Below are positions 15,219 through 24,769 of a stretch of 64,000 nucleotides of DNA, in pieces (position 1 is the first letter of the stretch; the number at the start of each line of letters is the position of its first letter). This DNA comes from Bacteroidales bacterium (GTDB lineage: Bacteria; Bacteroidota; Bacteroidia; Bacteroidales; UBA932). Made by a program: the position numbers and the translations under genes. The stretch covers positions 1 to 64,000 of the forward strand of contig JAGAKR010000017.1 in NCBI GenBank assembly GCA_017625535.1. Direction: 5' to 3'. The notes under the pieces were generated by a model, which worked only from the letters and a program-made list of their open reading frames with translations, was not told where the DNA came from and searched no databases.

Positions 15219-15698
15219 ATGAAAAGGATTATAATTGTTTTTGGATTGCTTCTGTTTTGGTGCACCGCTGCAATGGGGCAGAGCAAAGAGTTTATGGAGT
15301 TGTACGGGAAGGCCGGGGAGGCCCTTGAAAAGGGGGAGGAGGGGATTACAACTGTAGAGATTTCCGGAAAGATGTTGCAGGAACTTGTCCCTTCAAAGGC
15401 AAAGGAGAGGTTCAGCATTGTGAACAGGATAGAGATTATAAGGCAGATAAAGTTTGCAGAGTGGGCCCCAAAAGGGATTTTTGAGGAGATGGAGAGACTG
15501 GCGGCGGACAAGAGGGTTTATGAACAGATGTCACTTATGAATGTGGAGGGGCAGAGGGTTGCGGTTTACAAGGCTCCGTACGGGAAACTGAAGAGTGAGT
15601 ATCTTATCCTCATTTCTAAAGGTGGGGCGTGTTTGGTGTGTGATATTCTGGGGAATGTGAGCATGAAGGATATTCTGGATCTGCTGTACGGAAAATAG
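15219..15698 (+). CDS. DUF4252 exported protein
   Basis: A 159-residue protein with signal peptide MKRIIIVFGLLLFWCTAAMG. The pattern fits DUF4252, small exported Bacteroidota proteins often found beside ECF sigma/anti-sigma genes: KMLQELVPSKAKERFSIVNRIEIIRQI, a central charged helix, and ILISKGGACLVCDILGNVSMKDILDLL at the C terminus. Function of the family is unknown. It closes the four-gene cassette sigma factor, membrane protein, barrel, DUF4252, and is followed by a strong terminator. The heptamer GTCGGGA overlaps its start codon. Confidence 0.75.
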   Translation: MKRIIIVFGLLLFWCTAAMGQSKEFMELYGKAGEALEKGEEGITTVEISGKMLQELVPSKAKERFSIVNRIEIIRQIKFAEWAPKGIFEEMERLAADKRVYEQMSLMNVEGQRVAVYKAPYGKLKSEYLILISKGGACLVCDILGNVSMKDILDLLYGK

Positions 15699-15718
15699 AT
15701 ATACAGTTTATTTGTTGG

Positions 15719-15757
15719 AAAATGCAGTTTGCCTGGGGGTGGCAAGCTGCATTTTTT
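15719..15757 (+). terminator. Terminator of the ECF cassette
   Basis: AAAATGCAG-TTTGCC pairs with GGCAA-CTGCATTTT (one mismatch) around a G-rich loop, followed by TTTTT. Confidence 0.85.
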
Positions 15758-15758
15758 G

Positions 15759-15766
15759 TAATTTTG
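15759..15766 (+). promoter_or_regulatory. -7 box of the peroxiredoxin gene
   Basis: TAATTTTG matches TAnnTTTG 19 nt before the start codon, directly after the upstream terminator. No convincing -33 is seen. Confidence 0.5.
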
Positions 15767-15785
15767 TAGGAAACGGAATTTTTAA

Positions 15786-16469
15786 ATGAAAATGATTATG
15801 GAAGATAACAACACTTGCTGGTCTATGCCGCGCATAGGTGACCAGGCCCCTGAGTTCAGGGCAATGACAACACACGGAAAACTCAATTTCCCGGGAGATT
15901 ATAAAGGTTCGTGGAAGATACTTTTCAGCCATCCGGCAGATTTTACCCCTGTATGTACCACAGAGTTCATTGCATTTGCAAATATGCAGAAGGAGTTTGA
16001 GGCCCTCAACACCAAAATTGTGGGACTCTCTGTAGACAGCCTCAGCAGCCATATTGCCTGGGTGAGGAACATTAAGGAGAAAATCCACTGGGAGGGGCAG
16101 AAGGACATTGAGATAGGCTTCCCGATAATTGTGGACCTGAGCAAGAATGTCTCAAAACTTTACGGTATGATAATGCCGGGAGAGGCAAACAATGCCTGTG
16201 TGAGGGCAGTCTTCTTCATTGACCCTTCAGACAAGATAAGGGCAATTATCTATTATCCGCTTGTGCTGGGACGCAACTTTGATGAGATAAAACGTGTGAT
16301 TATAGGATTGCAGACAGCAGATGCACACGATGTTGCGATGCCTGCCAATTGGGTTCCAGGCAAGGAGGTTATCCTGCATACCCCAATCACTACAGATGAG
16401 GCTGTGGAGAGATGCGCCCAGGAGGGTGTAACCTGCCACGACTGGTATCTTTGCACAAAGAAACTGTAA
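15786..16469 (+). CDS. Peroxiredoxin, Prx6/archaeal thioredoxin-peroxidase type
   Basis: A 227-residue cytoplasmic peroxiredoxin that reduces hydrogen peroxide and organic peroxides. The peroxidatic cysteine is Cys57 in SHPADFTPVCTTEF. The extended C-terminal dimerisation domain (MPANWVPGKEVILHTP) is that of the Prx6 class. Unlike 1-Cys Prx6, the C terminus has three cysteines (Cys210, Cys217, Cys223), as in archaeal enzymes such as the Aeropyrum thioredoxin peroxidase, where C-terminal cysteines resolve the sulfenic acid. A second in-frame ATG at 15798 would also serve as start. The gene stands alone with its own promoter. Confidence 0.88.
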   Translation: MKMIMEDNNTCWSMPRIGDQAPEFRAMTTHGKLNFPGDYKGSWKILFSHPADFTPVCTTEFIAFANMQKEFEALNTKIVGLSVDSLSSHIAWVRNIKEKIHWEGQKDIEIGFPIIVDLSKNVSKLYGMIMPGEANNACVRAVFFIDPSDKIRAIIYYPLVLGRNFDEIKRVIIGLQTADAHDVAMPANWVPGKEVILHTPITTDEAVERCAQEGVTCHDWYLCTKKL

Positions 16470-16539
16470 TTTTTGAGCAGTTTTTGGGATTATGCCCGGG
16501 AGAGTCGTCTACTACACGTAACTGAGAGAAAACGGATTT

Positions 16540-17712
16540 ATGAGATCATTTGCAAGTATACTTCTTGTTTGCGTGGCTGTAATTGCCATTTCCTGCAATT
16601 CATCAAAGCAGGAGGTGCCTCAGATGCCTGAGCAGCCTGTTGCACCGGCTCCGGAACCAGATGCAGGTGTGGAGTTGGAATCAATAATGAAAAGGTACAA
16701 TGCTGTAGGTCTGGCAGTGGCTGTTGTAGACGGAGGGAAGATTGTATATACAGATACATTCGGATACAAAGATCTTGAGGCCAAAAAACCTTGGGAAGGC
16801 AAGGATGTCCTGCGCATTGCTTCAATTTCCAAATCATTTGTTGCAACAGGTATACTTCAACTTGTGGAGCAGGGCAAATTGAGTCTGGATGATGATGTCT
16901 CTGAACTTATGGGGTTGAGGGTGAGGAATCCAAAATATCCCGAGCATGCAATTACCGTAAGGATGCTGCTTTCCCATACATCAAGCCTGAGTGATTCAAA
17001 CGGCTATTTTACACTTGAATCACTTAATGACAGGGCCTGGAACAGTTATGAACCCGGTTCAAAGTACCAGTACTGCAACTTGGGCTACAACACTCTTGGC
17101 GCAATAATAGAGAAGGTGAGCGGTGTAAGGTTTGACCAATACATATATAATAATATACTCAAGCCTCTGGGATTGTATGCCAACCACAATGTACATGAAC
17201 TGGATCCCGAGAGATTTGTGAAAATTTACAAGTACAATGCATCCAACAGTTCATATACCTGTTCAGATGCATACTCCTCAATTGAGGCACAGTTGGCAGA
17301 GTATAGAATGGGGTACTCAACTCCGCTGTTCTCCCCTACAGGAGGATTGAAAATATCGGTATCGGATCTTGCAAAAGTGATGATGATGCATATGAACGGA
17401 GGTACTCTTGATGGTGTAAAGATATTGGGCAGCGCCAGCTGTACCCTTATGCAGTCTGAGATAGTGCCTACCAATTATGAGGGGGAGAAATATGGAATGG
17501 CAATGCTCCGTACCAATGACCTGCTCAAAGGACACAGGCTGGTGGGACACGACGGACTTGCCCTTGGGGCACATACTGCAATGTTCTGGCATCCGGAACG
17601 CAAATTCGGTTTTGTGATTATGACAAACGGATGCAATGCAGTTACAGATAAAGTGTTTGCAAATATATTGTGTGAGTCTGCAGAGTGTTTGTACAGGAAT
17701 TTTATAGATTAG
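16540..17712 (+). CDS. Serine hydrolase lipoprotein (class C beta-lactamase family)
   Basis: A 390-residue serine hydrolase of the beta-lactamase/DD-peptidase (PF00144) family. The N terminus is a lipoprotein signal with lipobox AIS-Cys19, so it should be membrane-anchored. The catalytic SxxK is Ser95-Ile-Ser-Lys98, and the second motif YxN is Tyr178-Cys-Asn180. The third motif appears as HDG (VGHDGLALGAHT) in place of KTG, as in many esterase or peptidase relatives. A proline-rich linker (about 26-42) separates anchor and domain. Likely substrates are peptidoglycan peptides or D-amino-acid esters; resistance to beta-lactams cannot be inferred. It is a single-gene unit. Confidence 0.85.
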   Translation: MRSFASILLVCVAVIAISCNSSKQEVPQMPEQPVAPAPEPDAGVELESIMKRYNAVGLAVAVVDGGKIVYTDTFGYKDLEAKKPWEGKDVLRIASISKSFVATGILQLVEQGKLSLDDDVSELMGLRVRNPKYPEHAITVRMLLSHTSSLSDSNGYFTLESLNDRAWNSYEPGSKYQYCNLGYNTLGAIIEKVSGVRFDQYIYNNILKPLGLYANHNVHELDPERFVKIYKYNASNSSYTCSDAYSSIEAQLAEYRMGYSTPLFSPTGGLKISVSDLAKVMMMHMNGGTLDGVKILGSASCTLMQSEIVPTNYEGEKYGMAMLRTNDLLKGHRLVGHDGLALGAHTAMFWHPERKFGFVIMTNGCNAVTDKVFANILCESAECLYRNFID

Positions 17713-17738
17713 TAATAATAGTGTTTTTAATTGTCGTG

Positions 17739-17773
17739 AAAAAGGAACCAATCTGATTGGCTCCTTTTTTTTT
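17739..17773 (+). terminator. Terminator after the serine hydrolase gene
   Basis: AAAAAGGAACCAAT pairs with ATTGGCTCCTTTTT (one mismatch) around a three-base loop, followed by a long T-run. Confidence 0.85.
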
Positions 17774-17853
17774 GTCCTGTTTTGGGGATTTGGGAAAGAT
17801 GGTCGTCTTATACTATCAGAGAACTTTTTAATAACTAACCTAAAATAATTTTT

Positions 17854-20800
17854 ATGTTCATTCACAAAAATCTAAAATGCACATTACGTTATGTAATGAT
17901 GGCACTTGTGGCTGTAGCGTTTTCAGTAAGCGCTTGGGCACAGAACATATCTGTGACAGGTACTGTTACAGATGTGAATGGAGAGCCGGTAATAGGCGCA
18001 TATGTATTGGTACAGGGTACTTCCAACGGTACTTCTACCGATGCTGACGGTAAATACCAGATAAGCGTGGCATCTGACGGCACTCTTGAATTTTCATTGG
18101 TGGGTATGAAAAATGTTGTTGTTCCAGTTAACGGCAAGGCTGTGATCAACATAACAATGGAGGAGGATGCAATGCTTCTTGATGACGTTGTGGTAACTGC
18201 AATGGGTATCAAGAAAGAGAGGAAGGCATTGGGCTACTCAGTAACTGAGATGAAATCTGAGGAGCTGCTCAAGAACAAACAGACCAACGTTGTGAACTCT
18301 TTGGCAGGTAAAATTGCCGGTGTTAATGTAACCCAGGGTTCAGGTGCAGCGGGTGCAGGTTCTGCAATCATCATCCGTGGAGGTAACTCTGCAGACGAGA
18401 GCCGCGACAACCAGCCTTTGTTTGTAGTTGACGGTATCATCTATGACAACTCGTCACCTAACGGCGGTAACTCAGGTACAGATGGTGTAACTTCTGCAGC
18501 AACAACTTTCTCTAACCGTGTAATGGATATCAACCCTGAGGATATTGAGAGCATGTCTGTATTGAAAGGTGCGGCAGCGGCTGCCCTCTACGGTTCACGT
18601 GCGGCTGACGGTGTTGTATTGATTACAACCAAGAAAGGTACCCAGGACGGTACTGTAAAAGTAAACTTCTCATCTAAATATTCATATTCTCACGTAGCTG
18701 CAACTCCTGAGATTCAGAGCAAGTACGGCAGAGGTAAATATAATATGAACGGCCTGTTGCTCCTTGAGGGTGAGACTGAGTCTTGGGGTGAAGTCAACAA
18801 CGGCAAAGTATATGACAACGTTGCAGATTTCTTCCAGGGCAGTTCAGTTTGGGACAACAGTTTCAGCATGGCTGGCGGCCACAAGAACGGTAACTTCTAT
18901 TTGTCTGCATCTCGTTACGACCAGGAAGGTCTTATCCCTGGTACAGGTTATGACAAGACAACTTTCCGTTTCAATGGTGAGCAGAAATATGGCAAACTCA
19001 CTATGGGTGCCAACGTTTCTTACTCTGTAGCAAATACAGACAAGACCCTTACTTCTGCAGGTTTGTATGACGGTGGCGGTAACGGTACAATGAACGCAAT
19101 GTACGGATGGTCACGCAGCGAGGATATGTCGCACTGGTTGAATGAGGACGGAACAAAATACTATATGTTCCCTACACTTCTTCCTGAGGCACAGGTTGAG
19201 AACCCTTACTGGATCATCAACAAGAACAAGATGACCGACAAGAACGAGCGTCTTACAGGTGCATTTACTGCAAGTTACAAATTTACTGAGTGGTTGGATC
19301 TCTCTTACAGGATGGGTCTTGATACATATGTAAATGATGCATTCACTTACACTGCTCCAGGCGGTAACGTAAGCAAAGTTTACCAGAATGGACGTTTGAG
19401 CAAATCAAGGATCAAATACAACTATTTGAATACCAACTTGATGTTGAACTTCCACAAGACTTGGGGAGATTTTGATGTAGCTGCATTGGTAGGTACTGCT
19501 ACAGAGGATACAAAATCAACTTCACACGCACAGTGGGGCCACAACTTCAATGTTCCTGGTACAATCTCATTTGACAATATCCTTAAAGAGAACAAGGAGG
19601 CAAGTGACAGGATAAGCCAGAAACGTCTTGTAGGTGTATATGGTGAGGTAAGGGCATCTTGGAAGAGTATGTTTTATTTGACAGTTACCGGCCGTAACGA
19701 CTGGACATCTACACTTCCTAAAGACAACTGCTCATATTTCTACCCTTCAGTTTCAGGATCATTCGTATTCACTGAGGTGCTTCCAGAAAACAATGTGTTG
19801 ACATTCGGTAAAGTACGTGCTTCTTGGGCTGAGGTAGGTAAAGACACCGATCCATATACAACCAATACCTCAATGTGGGCTACCCAGATTGTGAACGGTA
19901 ACTTCATTGGTATAGGTAACTCTTGGGAGGCAGGACACAGATTCTTGAAACCTGAGAAACAGAGGGCATGGGAGGTTGGTACCGAGTTGAAATTCTTCAA
20001 CGGAAGATTCGGTATTGATTATACTTACTATGAGTCTGAGACACACAACCAGATTGCTTCTCCACGTCTTGCACAGTCTACTGGTTATATCTTGTTTGCA
20101 ATGAACTCAGGTTCAGTCAAGAACAAAGGTATGGAGTTGATGGTTACAGGAACTCCTGTTGAGAACAAGAACTTTGGTTGGGACATCACATTGAATATGG
20201 CAGGCAACCGTGGTACTCTTGGTGATTTTGTAGACGGTATCAACTTTATGAAAGTTACTGATGCACAGTTGGGTGGTGTAATGGCCGCTTCAATTGCAAA
20301 CGGTGGCGCATTCCTTGGACTTATTGGTGAGAAATGGGTTAAGGCTAAAGATGAGAACGGTGTTGAGACAGATACTTATATGGTAGACCCTGCAACCGGT
20401 CTTTACAAACTTTCAGGTCAGGACAACGTTGTTGCAAACCGTGAAACCAAATTCACAGGTGGTCTTACAAATACATTGAGATGGAAAGACCTTTCATTCT
20501 CATTCCTTTTGGATTTCCGTGTAGGCGGTGACATTTACAATGGTACACAGTATTATCTTACTTCAAGAGGCCAGTCTATGAGGACACTTCAGAGGGATGC
20601 TGTTACTGTAGAGGGTATAAACGCTTCAACCGGCGAGCCTTTCAGCCAGACCTACAGAAAAGGCGAGTCTTATATGATTGGCGGTTTGAGCCGTTCAGGT
20701 GAGTATATGATACAGGAGTACTGGAACAACTATTGCCAGAACTCATACAACTTCATCCAGGATGTAAATTGGTTGAAATTGCGTTCTGTAAACCTTTCAT

Positions 20801-21018
20801 ACAATTTCAAAAATTTGATCAAAGGCCAGAATTTCCTTAAAGGTCTTACAGCAACATTTACAGCAAACAACTTGTTCACTTGGACAAACTACGAGGGCGG
20901 TATGGACCCTGAGGTTGCTGCAGTAGGTGCTGCCGGTGGTTCAGGTTCTGTTGGTATTGACTACTGCGGTGTACCTGTACAGAGATCATACTCATTTGGT
21001 CTAAACCTTACTTTCTAA
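17854..21018 (+). CDS. SusC/RagA-type TonB-dependent transporter (pair 1)
   Basis: A 1054-residue outer-membrane TonB-dependent transporter that imports nutrients together with its SusD partner. After the signal peptide (about 1-30, ending AWAQ) come a carboxypeptidase-regulatory-like domain (VTGTVTDVNGEPVIGAYVLVQG), the plug with the SusC signature (MDINPEDIESMSVLKGAAAAALYGSRAADGVVLITTKKG) and a 22-stranded barrel ending in NLTF. There is no STN domain, in contrast to the paralogue at 24.8 kb. Codons are those of a highly expressed gene (CGT, GGT, AAC favoured). It is followed 21 nt later by its SusD. The ligand cannot be told: no glycosidase or peptidase gene is linked. Confidence 0.95.
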   Translation: MFIHKNLKCTLRYVMMALVAVAFSVSAWAQNISVTGTVTDVNGEPVIGAYVLVQGTSNGTSTDADGKYQISVASDGTLEFSLVGMKNVVVPVNGKAVINITMEEDAMLLDDVVVTAMGIKKERKALGYSVTEMKSEELLKNKQTNVVNSLAGKIAGVNVTQGSGAAGAGSAIIIRGGNSADESRDNQPLFVVDGIIYDNSSPNGGNSGTDGVTSAATTFSNRVMDINPEDIESMSVLKGAAAAALYGSRAADGVVLITTKKGTQDGTVKVNFSSKYSYSHVAATPEIQSKYGRGKYNMNGLLLLEGETESWGEVNNGKVYDNVADFFQGSSVWDNSFSMAGGHKNGNFYLSASRYDQEGLIPGTGYDKTTFRFNGEQKYGKLTMGANVSYSVANTDKTLTSAGLYDGGGNGTMNAMYGWSRSEDMSHWLNEDGTKYYMFPTLLPEAQVENPYWIINKNKMTDKNERLTGAFTASYKFTEWLDLSYRMGLDTYVNDAFTYTAPGGNVSKVYQNGRLSKSRIKYNYLNTNLMLNFHKTWGDFDVAALVGTATEDTKSTSHAQWGHNFNVPGTISFDNILKENKEASDRISQKRLVGVYGEVRASWKSMFYLTVTGRNDWTSTLPKDNCSYFYPSVSGSFVFTEVLPENNVLTFGKVRASWAEVGKDTDPYTTNTSMWATQIVNGNFIGIGNSWEAGHRFLKPEKQRAWEVGTELKFFNGRFGIDYTYYESETHNQIASPRLAQSTGYILFAMNSGSVKNKGMELMVTGTPVENKNFGWDITLNMAGNRGTLGDFVDGINFMKVTDAQLGGVMAASIANGGAFLGLIGEKWVKAKDENGVETDTYMVDPATGLYKLSGQDNVVANRETKFTGGLTNTLRWKDLSFSFLLDFRVGGDIYNGTQYYLTSRGQSMRTLQRDAVTVEGINASTGEPFSQTYRKGESYMIGGLSRSGEYMIQEYWNNYCQNSYNFIQDVNWLKLRSVNLSYNFKNLIKGQNFLKGLTATFTANNLFTWTNYEGGMDPEVAAVGAAGGSGSVGIDYCGVPVQRSYSFGLNLTF

Positions 21019-21039
21019 AAAATTTAAATGATTACAGTG

Positions 21040-23109
21040 ATGAAAAAAATATTATCAATAGCATTATCGCTAATATTGATTCTTGGAGCATCGTCTTGTA
21101 AGGACTGGTTGGATGTGAATACCAACCCCAACAGCCCTAACAGTGAGAGTGCCACCATTGAATTGAGGTTGCCTTGGGTACAGTACTATTATGCGTATTC
21201 TTGGGCAGTAGCAAGTGTAAGGTCAAATGCAACTACACAGATAATTACAACTACAAACAACAACCTCGGCCAGTTTGACGGAAACAACCACATTTCAAAA
21301 CTTGCAAACTGGGACCCTCATCAGGATGTGAACCTTACCCCATACCAGCATTGGTTTGTAGGTGCAGCGAGCAATATTCCCGACCTTATAACCAAATCGC
21401 AGGAAAACGGATCAACACATTATGAGGCAGCAGCCTTGGTAATCAAATCAATGGGCTTCATCATGATGGTTGACCTTATGGGTGATATCCCTTACACACA
21501 GGCTCTTACAGCGGATGTTTCTCCTACTCCAGACAAAGGTGAGGATGTTTATGCAGGCTGTCTTGCAGATCTTGACAGGGCAATTGAGCTGTTCTCACAG
21601 CCACAGGAGCAGGGTTCAACCCTTCTTTCTGCCGGTGATATCTGGTGCGGCGGTGATGCAAGCAAATGGTTGAAACTGTGCTACGGTCTTAAAGCACGTT
21701 GGTTGGGCAACCTCTCAAAAACTGAGCAGTACAACCCACAGGCTATTCTGGATGCAATCAGCAAGTCTTTGCAGTCTAACAGCGACAACGTTAAAATGAC
21801 ACACGCAAACGTTGACGTGGGATCAGATAAAGGTGTTCTTCTTGGCCAGACTTACGGAAACAGTGTAATCTGGAGGAATGCTGCATACAACGCAAACGAG
21901 CGTCTTAACAGATGGTATGTGAACCTCCTTACCAACTTTAAAGGTTCAGGTGTTGAGGACCCACGTGCAGACAAACTTTTGCCTCATATGATGACCAACG
22001 TAAAACTTACAGATGACGAGTGGTACATTGCAGACTATGAGTGGAGAAGAGACGAGGGTGTAAACATCCAGGGCATTGACGAGGGATGGAAAGTTAGCAG
22101 ATACGAAGGAGCTGCAATCAGAGACCTCCTTACATACGCTTCTGCTGATACAAAACTAAGCTACAGCATTGCCGACATTGACAAATACTATGTTTCTACA
22201 GATGCTTTTGTTGCTGCTGTTGAGAAATACTACAAAGGTGCCATTATCAATGTTACAGCCGATGCAGTTGAGGTAACCTACCGTACAGGTATGATGTATT
22301 GTGAGGTTGCAGACCCTCAGTATGTAGAGGACATCAAATATGTGAACTATGCTGCAGACAACGTTGCTGATGCATTCGGTCTTTCTGCTACAGATATGAG
22401 CTGCTACTACTCAAAATCTGATGCGTGGACCAGAGATATGGGTTATGTAATGGGTACAAGTACATTCTACGCAAGACCTGATTCAGATACTGATATCCTT
22501 ACTTATTCAGAGTTGTGTTTCCTTAAAGCTGAGGTACTCTTCAGACAGGGCGATAAAGCAGGTGCATACGATGCATATATTGCAGGTATCAAGTCGCATT
22601 TCGACCGTATGAACGAGAAACTCAGATATTGGGAAGGCCTTGGATGCTGCACTACAGCAAAAGGATTTGACGTATCAGTTTCATATGCACCTATGGCTCA
22701 GGCAGACATTGATGCATATATGAAGAGTGCTGCTGTAAAACAGTCATCTGCAACTCTTACAATGTCTGACATCATGATGCAGAAACTGATTGCAATGGGC
22801 TTTGACTACCAGAACTGGAATGATATGCGCAGATTCAACTACTATGCAGGCAACATCGCAGATTTTGGTGTTGTTTACACAGAGATGAGCGAGCCTGTAT
22901 TCAGGACTTGTACAAATGCAACTTTCTCTGCCGATGACCAGGATGATATGTTCTATGTAAGACGTTGGCAGCAGTGCTACTATGAGACAGACTTCAATAC
23001 AACTGAGACAGAGCAGTTTATTCTTGACAATTATGGCCAGTACGGTATTGAGGGACAGTATGACTATAAGATTTATTCAATCCCTGTATGGTGGGACTGG
23101 ACCAAATAA
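21040..23109 (+). CDS. SusD/RagB-type nutrient-binding lipoprotein (pair 1)
   Basis: A 689-residue surface lipoprotein with signal MKKILSIALSLILILGASS and acylated Cys20. It has the SusD-like type 2 pattern (PF12771 group): KDWLDVNTNPNSPNSES after the lipobox, TPR-like helices (AALVIKSMGFIMMVDLMGDIPYTQA) and a C-terminal region with the motif MQKLIAMGFDYQNWNDMRRFNYY. It forms the lid over the SusC barrel and captures the ligand. An in-frame ATG at 21028 would add four residues; 21040 gives the cleaner signal peptide. Both genes of the pair end at a shared terminator. Confidence 0.93.
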   Translation: MKKILSIALSLILILGASSCKDWLDVNTNPNSPNSESATIELRLPWVQYYYAYSWAVASVRSNATTQIITTTNNNLGQFDGNNHISKLANWDPHQDVNLTPYQHWFVGAASNIPDLITKSQENGSTHYEAAALVIKSMGFIMMVDLMGDIPYTQALTADVSPTPDKGEDVYAGCLADLDRAIELFSQPQEQGSTLLSAGDIWCGGDASKWLKLCYGLKARWLGNLSKTEQYNPQAILDAISKSLQSNSDNVKMTHANVDVGSDKGVLLGQTYGNSVIWRNAAYNANERLNRWYVNLLTNFKGSGVEDPRADKLLPHMMTNVKLTDDEWYIADYEWRRDEGVNIQGIDEGWKVSRYEGAAIRDLLTYASADTKLSYSIADIDKYYVSTDAFVAAVEKYYKGAIINVTADAVEVTYRTGMMYCEVADPQYVEDIKYVNYAADNVADAFGLSATDMSCYYSKSDAWTRDMGYVMGTSTFYARPDSDTDILTYSELCFLKAEVLFRQGDKAGAYDAYIAGIKSHFDRMNEKLRYWEGLGCCTTAKGFDVSVSYAPMAQADIDAYMKSAAVKQSSATLTMSDIMMQKLIAMGFDYQNWNDMRRFNYYAGNIADFGVVYTEMSEPVFRTCTNATFSADDQDDMFYVRRWQQCYYETDFNTTETEQFILDNYGQYGIEGQYDYKIYSIPVWWDWTK

Positions 23110-23143
23110 ATAATTTAGGTTAGCCTGGTTGTTATAAACCGTG

Positions 23144-23183
23144 GAGAGTGGCCAAATCATATCCGGCCACTCTCTTTCTTTTT
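23144..23183 (+). terminator. Terminator of SusC/SusD pair 1
   Basis: GAGAGTGGCC (23144-23153) pairs with GGCCACTCTC (23165-23174), followed by TTTCTTTTTG. It separates pair 1 from the sigma factor of pair 2. Confidence 0.85.
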
Positions 23184-23267
23184 GATAGTTTGGTTTTCTG
23201 GGGGGAAATGCATATATTTAAAGTGGATTTCATACATTTCTACAAACTTTGAATATAAGCAGCACTG

Positions 23268-23822
23268 ATGGATGATATTGGAAGATTAAGAAAAGAATGG
23301 GGAGAAAGATTATGCATGTTCGCATACTCTTATGTGCATTCAATGGCTGTTGCCGAGGATTTGGTGCAGGATGTCTTCCTTAAAATTCTTGAACAGAAAA
23401 TGGATTTGCGGGAATACAACAATGTAGGTTCCTTGTTGTTCACCATACTCAAAAACAAATGTCTGGATTATATAAAACACAAGATGGTTGAGGAGAACCA
23501 TATGCAGGATGTGGCCCAGGCGAATTACCTTATTGCAGACAAGTATGCGCTGGAAGATGATTCAATGACAATCATAACGGAAAACGAAACCCGTAAAATG
23601 TTGAAGGATGCAATCAATTCTCTTCCGGACAATATAAAAGAGGTATTCATACAGAGCAAATTCAAGGACAAGACATATAAGGAAATAGCAGACAAATGCG
23701 GCATTACTACACGTCAGGTTGAGTATCAGCTGTACAAGGCCATGCAGATATTGAAGGAGAAAATGGACAGATGCTATTTTGTTTTGGGGATTTTGTATTA
23801 TTATATCGTCTATTGTTTATGA
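23268..23822 (+). CDS. ECF sigma factor controlling SusC/SusD pair 2
   Basis: A 184-residue ECF sigma factor of the Bacteroides type. Region 2 contains MAVAEDLVQDVFLKILEQK, and region 4 contains LPDNIKEVFIQSKFKDKTYKEIADKCGITTRQVEYQLYKAMQILKEKM. The C terminus is unusually hydrophobic (YFVLGILYYYIVYCL) because the coding sequence runs on to overlap fecR in an ATGA. It is followed by fecR, an STN-containing SusC and a SusD, the standard trans-envelope signalling order. The SusC STN domain presumably contacts FecR, which releases this sigma factor when ligand is bound. Confidence 0.9.
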   Translation: MDDIGRLRKEWGERLCMFAYSYVHSMAVAEDLVQDVFLKILEQKMDLREYNNVGSLLFTILKNKCLDYIKHKMVEENHMQDVAQANYLIADKYALEDDSMTIITENETRKMLKDAINSLPDNIKEVFIQSKFKDKTYKEIADKCGITTRQVEYQLYKAMQILKEKMDRCYFVLGILYYYIVYCL

Positions 23823-24769
23823 TTTCAAAAGAGACAATATTTAGATTTATTGAAAGGAAAGCTACCATCCAGGAGCAGAAAGAAGTTCTGGAGTGGTTGG
23901 AGTCCAGTGCGGAGAACCGCAAGGAGTATGCAAGGCTTAAAAATCTGAGCGTTGCAGTAGATATGCTTGCTTTGGAGCATAAACGCAAGCCAGTTGCCTG
24001 GAGGCGGTATATGGCAATTACAATGAGGGTGGCTGCAATTCTTGTAGTGGCAGTGTCCCTGTTCTTTATTGGAGGTGCCGTACAGGATTACAGATTGACC
24101 AAGTCCGCATCAGGCCAGTTTACAGAGATAGTTGCACAAAACGGGGAAGTCCTTCACTTCAATCTTCCCGACGGCTCAAAAGTTGTCCTCAATGGAGGAT
24201 CAACCCTCAGGTTCTCAAAACTGTTCAATGAGCGTGGAAGGGATGTATATCTGCAGGGAGAAGGTTATTTTGAGGTTGAGAAGGGGAATGGACACTTCAA
24301 TGTAATTTACCCTACGGAGCATCCTCTTTTCAAACTGAGTGTTCTGGGGACAAAATTCAACATTTCATCATACCCCGACAAAGAGGAGATAATTACAACA
24401 CTATATGAGGGTGCCATAGAAATAGAGGATCTCAATACAAAAGGGAATTATACGTTGGCTCCAAATACAAGGCACATATATGCAGTGAATACTGGAGTTT
24501 CCGCCCTGGAACCTTTTGCGGAGACATACAAATGGACAGACAAATATGTTGTTGCAAAGGATGAAGACATTGCCGTTTTCACAAAGAGACTGGAGGCAAT
24601 ATTCAATGTGAAAATAATTGTTGATGAAAAGCTGGTTGGGCACTGCAGTTATACCGGTGCTCTATATGGGGGCTCGCTCCAGCAGATTCTGGATAACATG
24701 ACATTTGTCTCCAATATAAAATATACAATAAAGGATAGTGGTAAAACTGTAATTATTGAAAGTAAATAA
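23819..24769 (+). CDS. FecR-family anti-sigma regulator
   Basis: A 316-residue membrane anti-sigma factor. The cytoplasmic N-terminal part (residues 1-65, with EVLEWLESSAENRKEYARLKNL) binds the sigma factor. One membrane helix lies at about 71-88 (VAAILVVAVSLFFIGGAV). The periplasmic FecR domain follows with GEVLHFNLPDGSKVVLNGGSTLRF and RDVYLQGEGYFEVEK, and ends in the DUF4974-type domain (FTKRLEAIFNVKIIVDE...TFVSNIKYTIKDSGKTVII). The start ATG at 23819 overlaps the sigma stop by 4 nt; a longer frame upstream lies within the sigma gene. The SusC start codon follows its stop directly. Confidence 0.93.
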   Translation: MISKETIFRFIERKATIQEQKEVLEWLESSAENRKEYARLKNLSVAVDMLALEHKRKPVAWRRYMAITMRVAAILVVAVSLFFIGGAVQDYRLTKSASGQFTEIVAQNGEVLHFNLPDGSKVVLNGGSTLRFSKLFNERGRDVYLQGEGYFEVEKGNGHFNVIYPTEHPLFKLSVLGTKFNISSYPDKEEIITTLYEGAIEIEDLNTKGNYTLAPNTRHIYAVNTGVSALEPFAETYKWTDKYVVAKDEDIAVFTKRLEAIFNVKIIVDEKLVGHCSYTGALYGGSLQQILDNMTFVSNIKYTIKDSGKTVIIESK

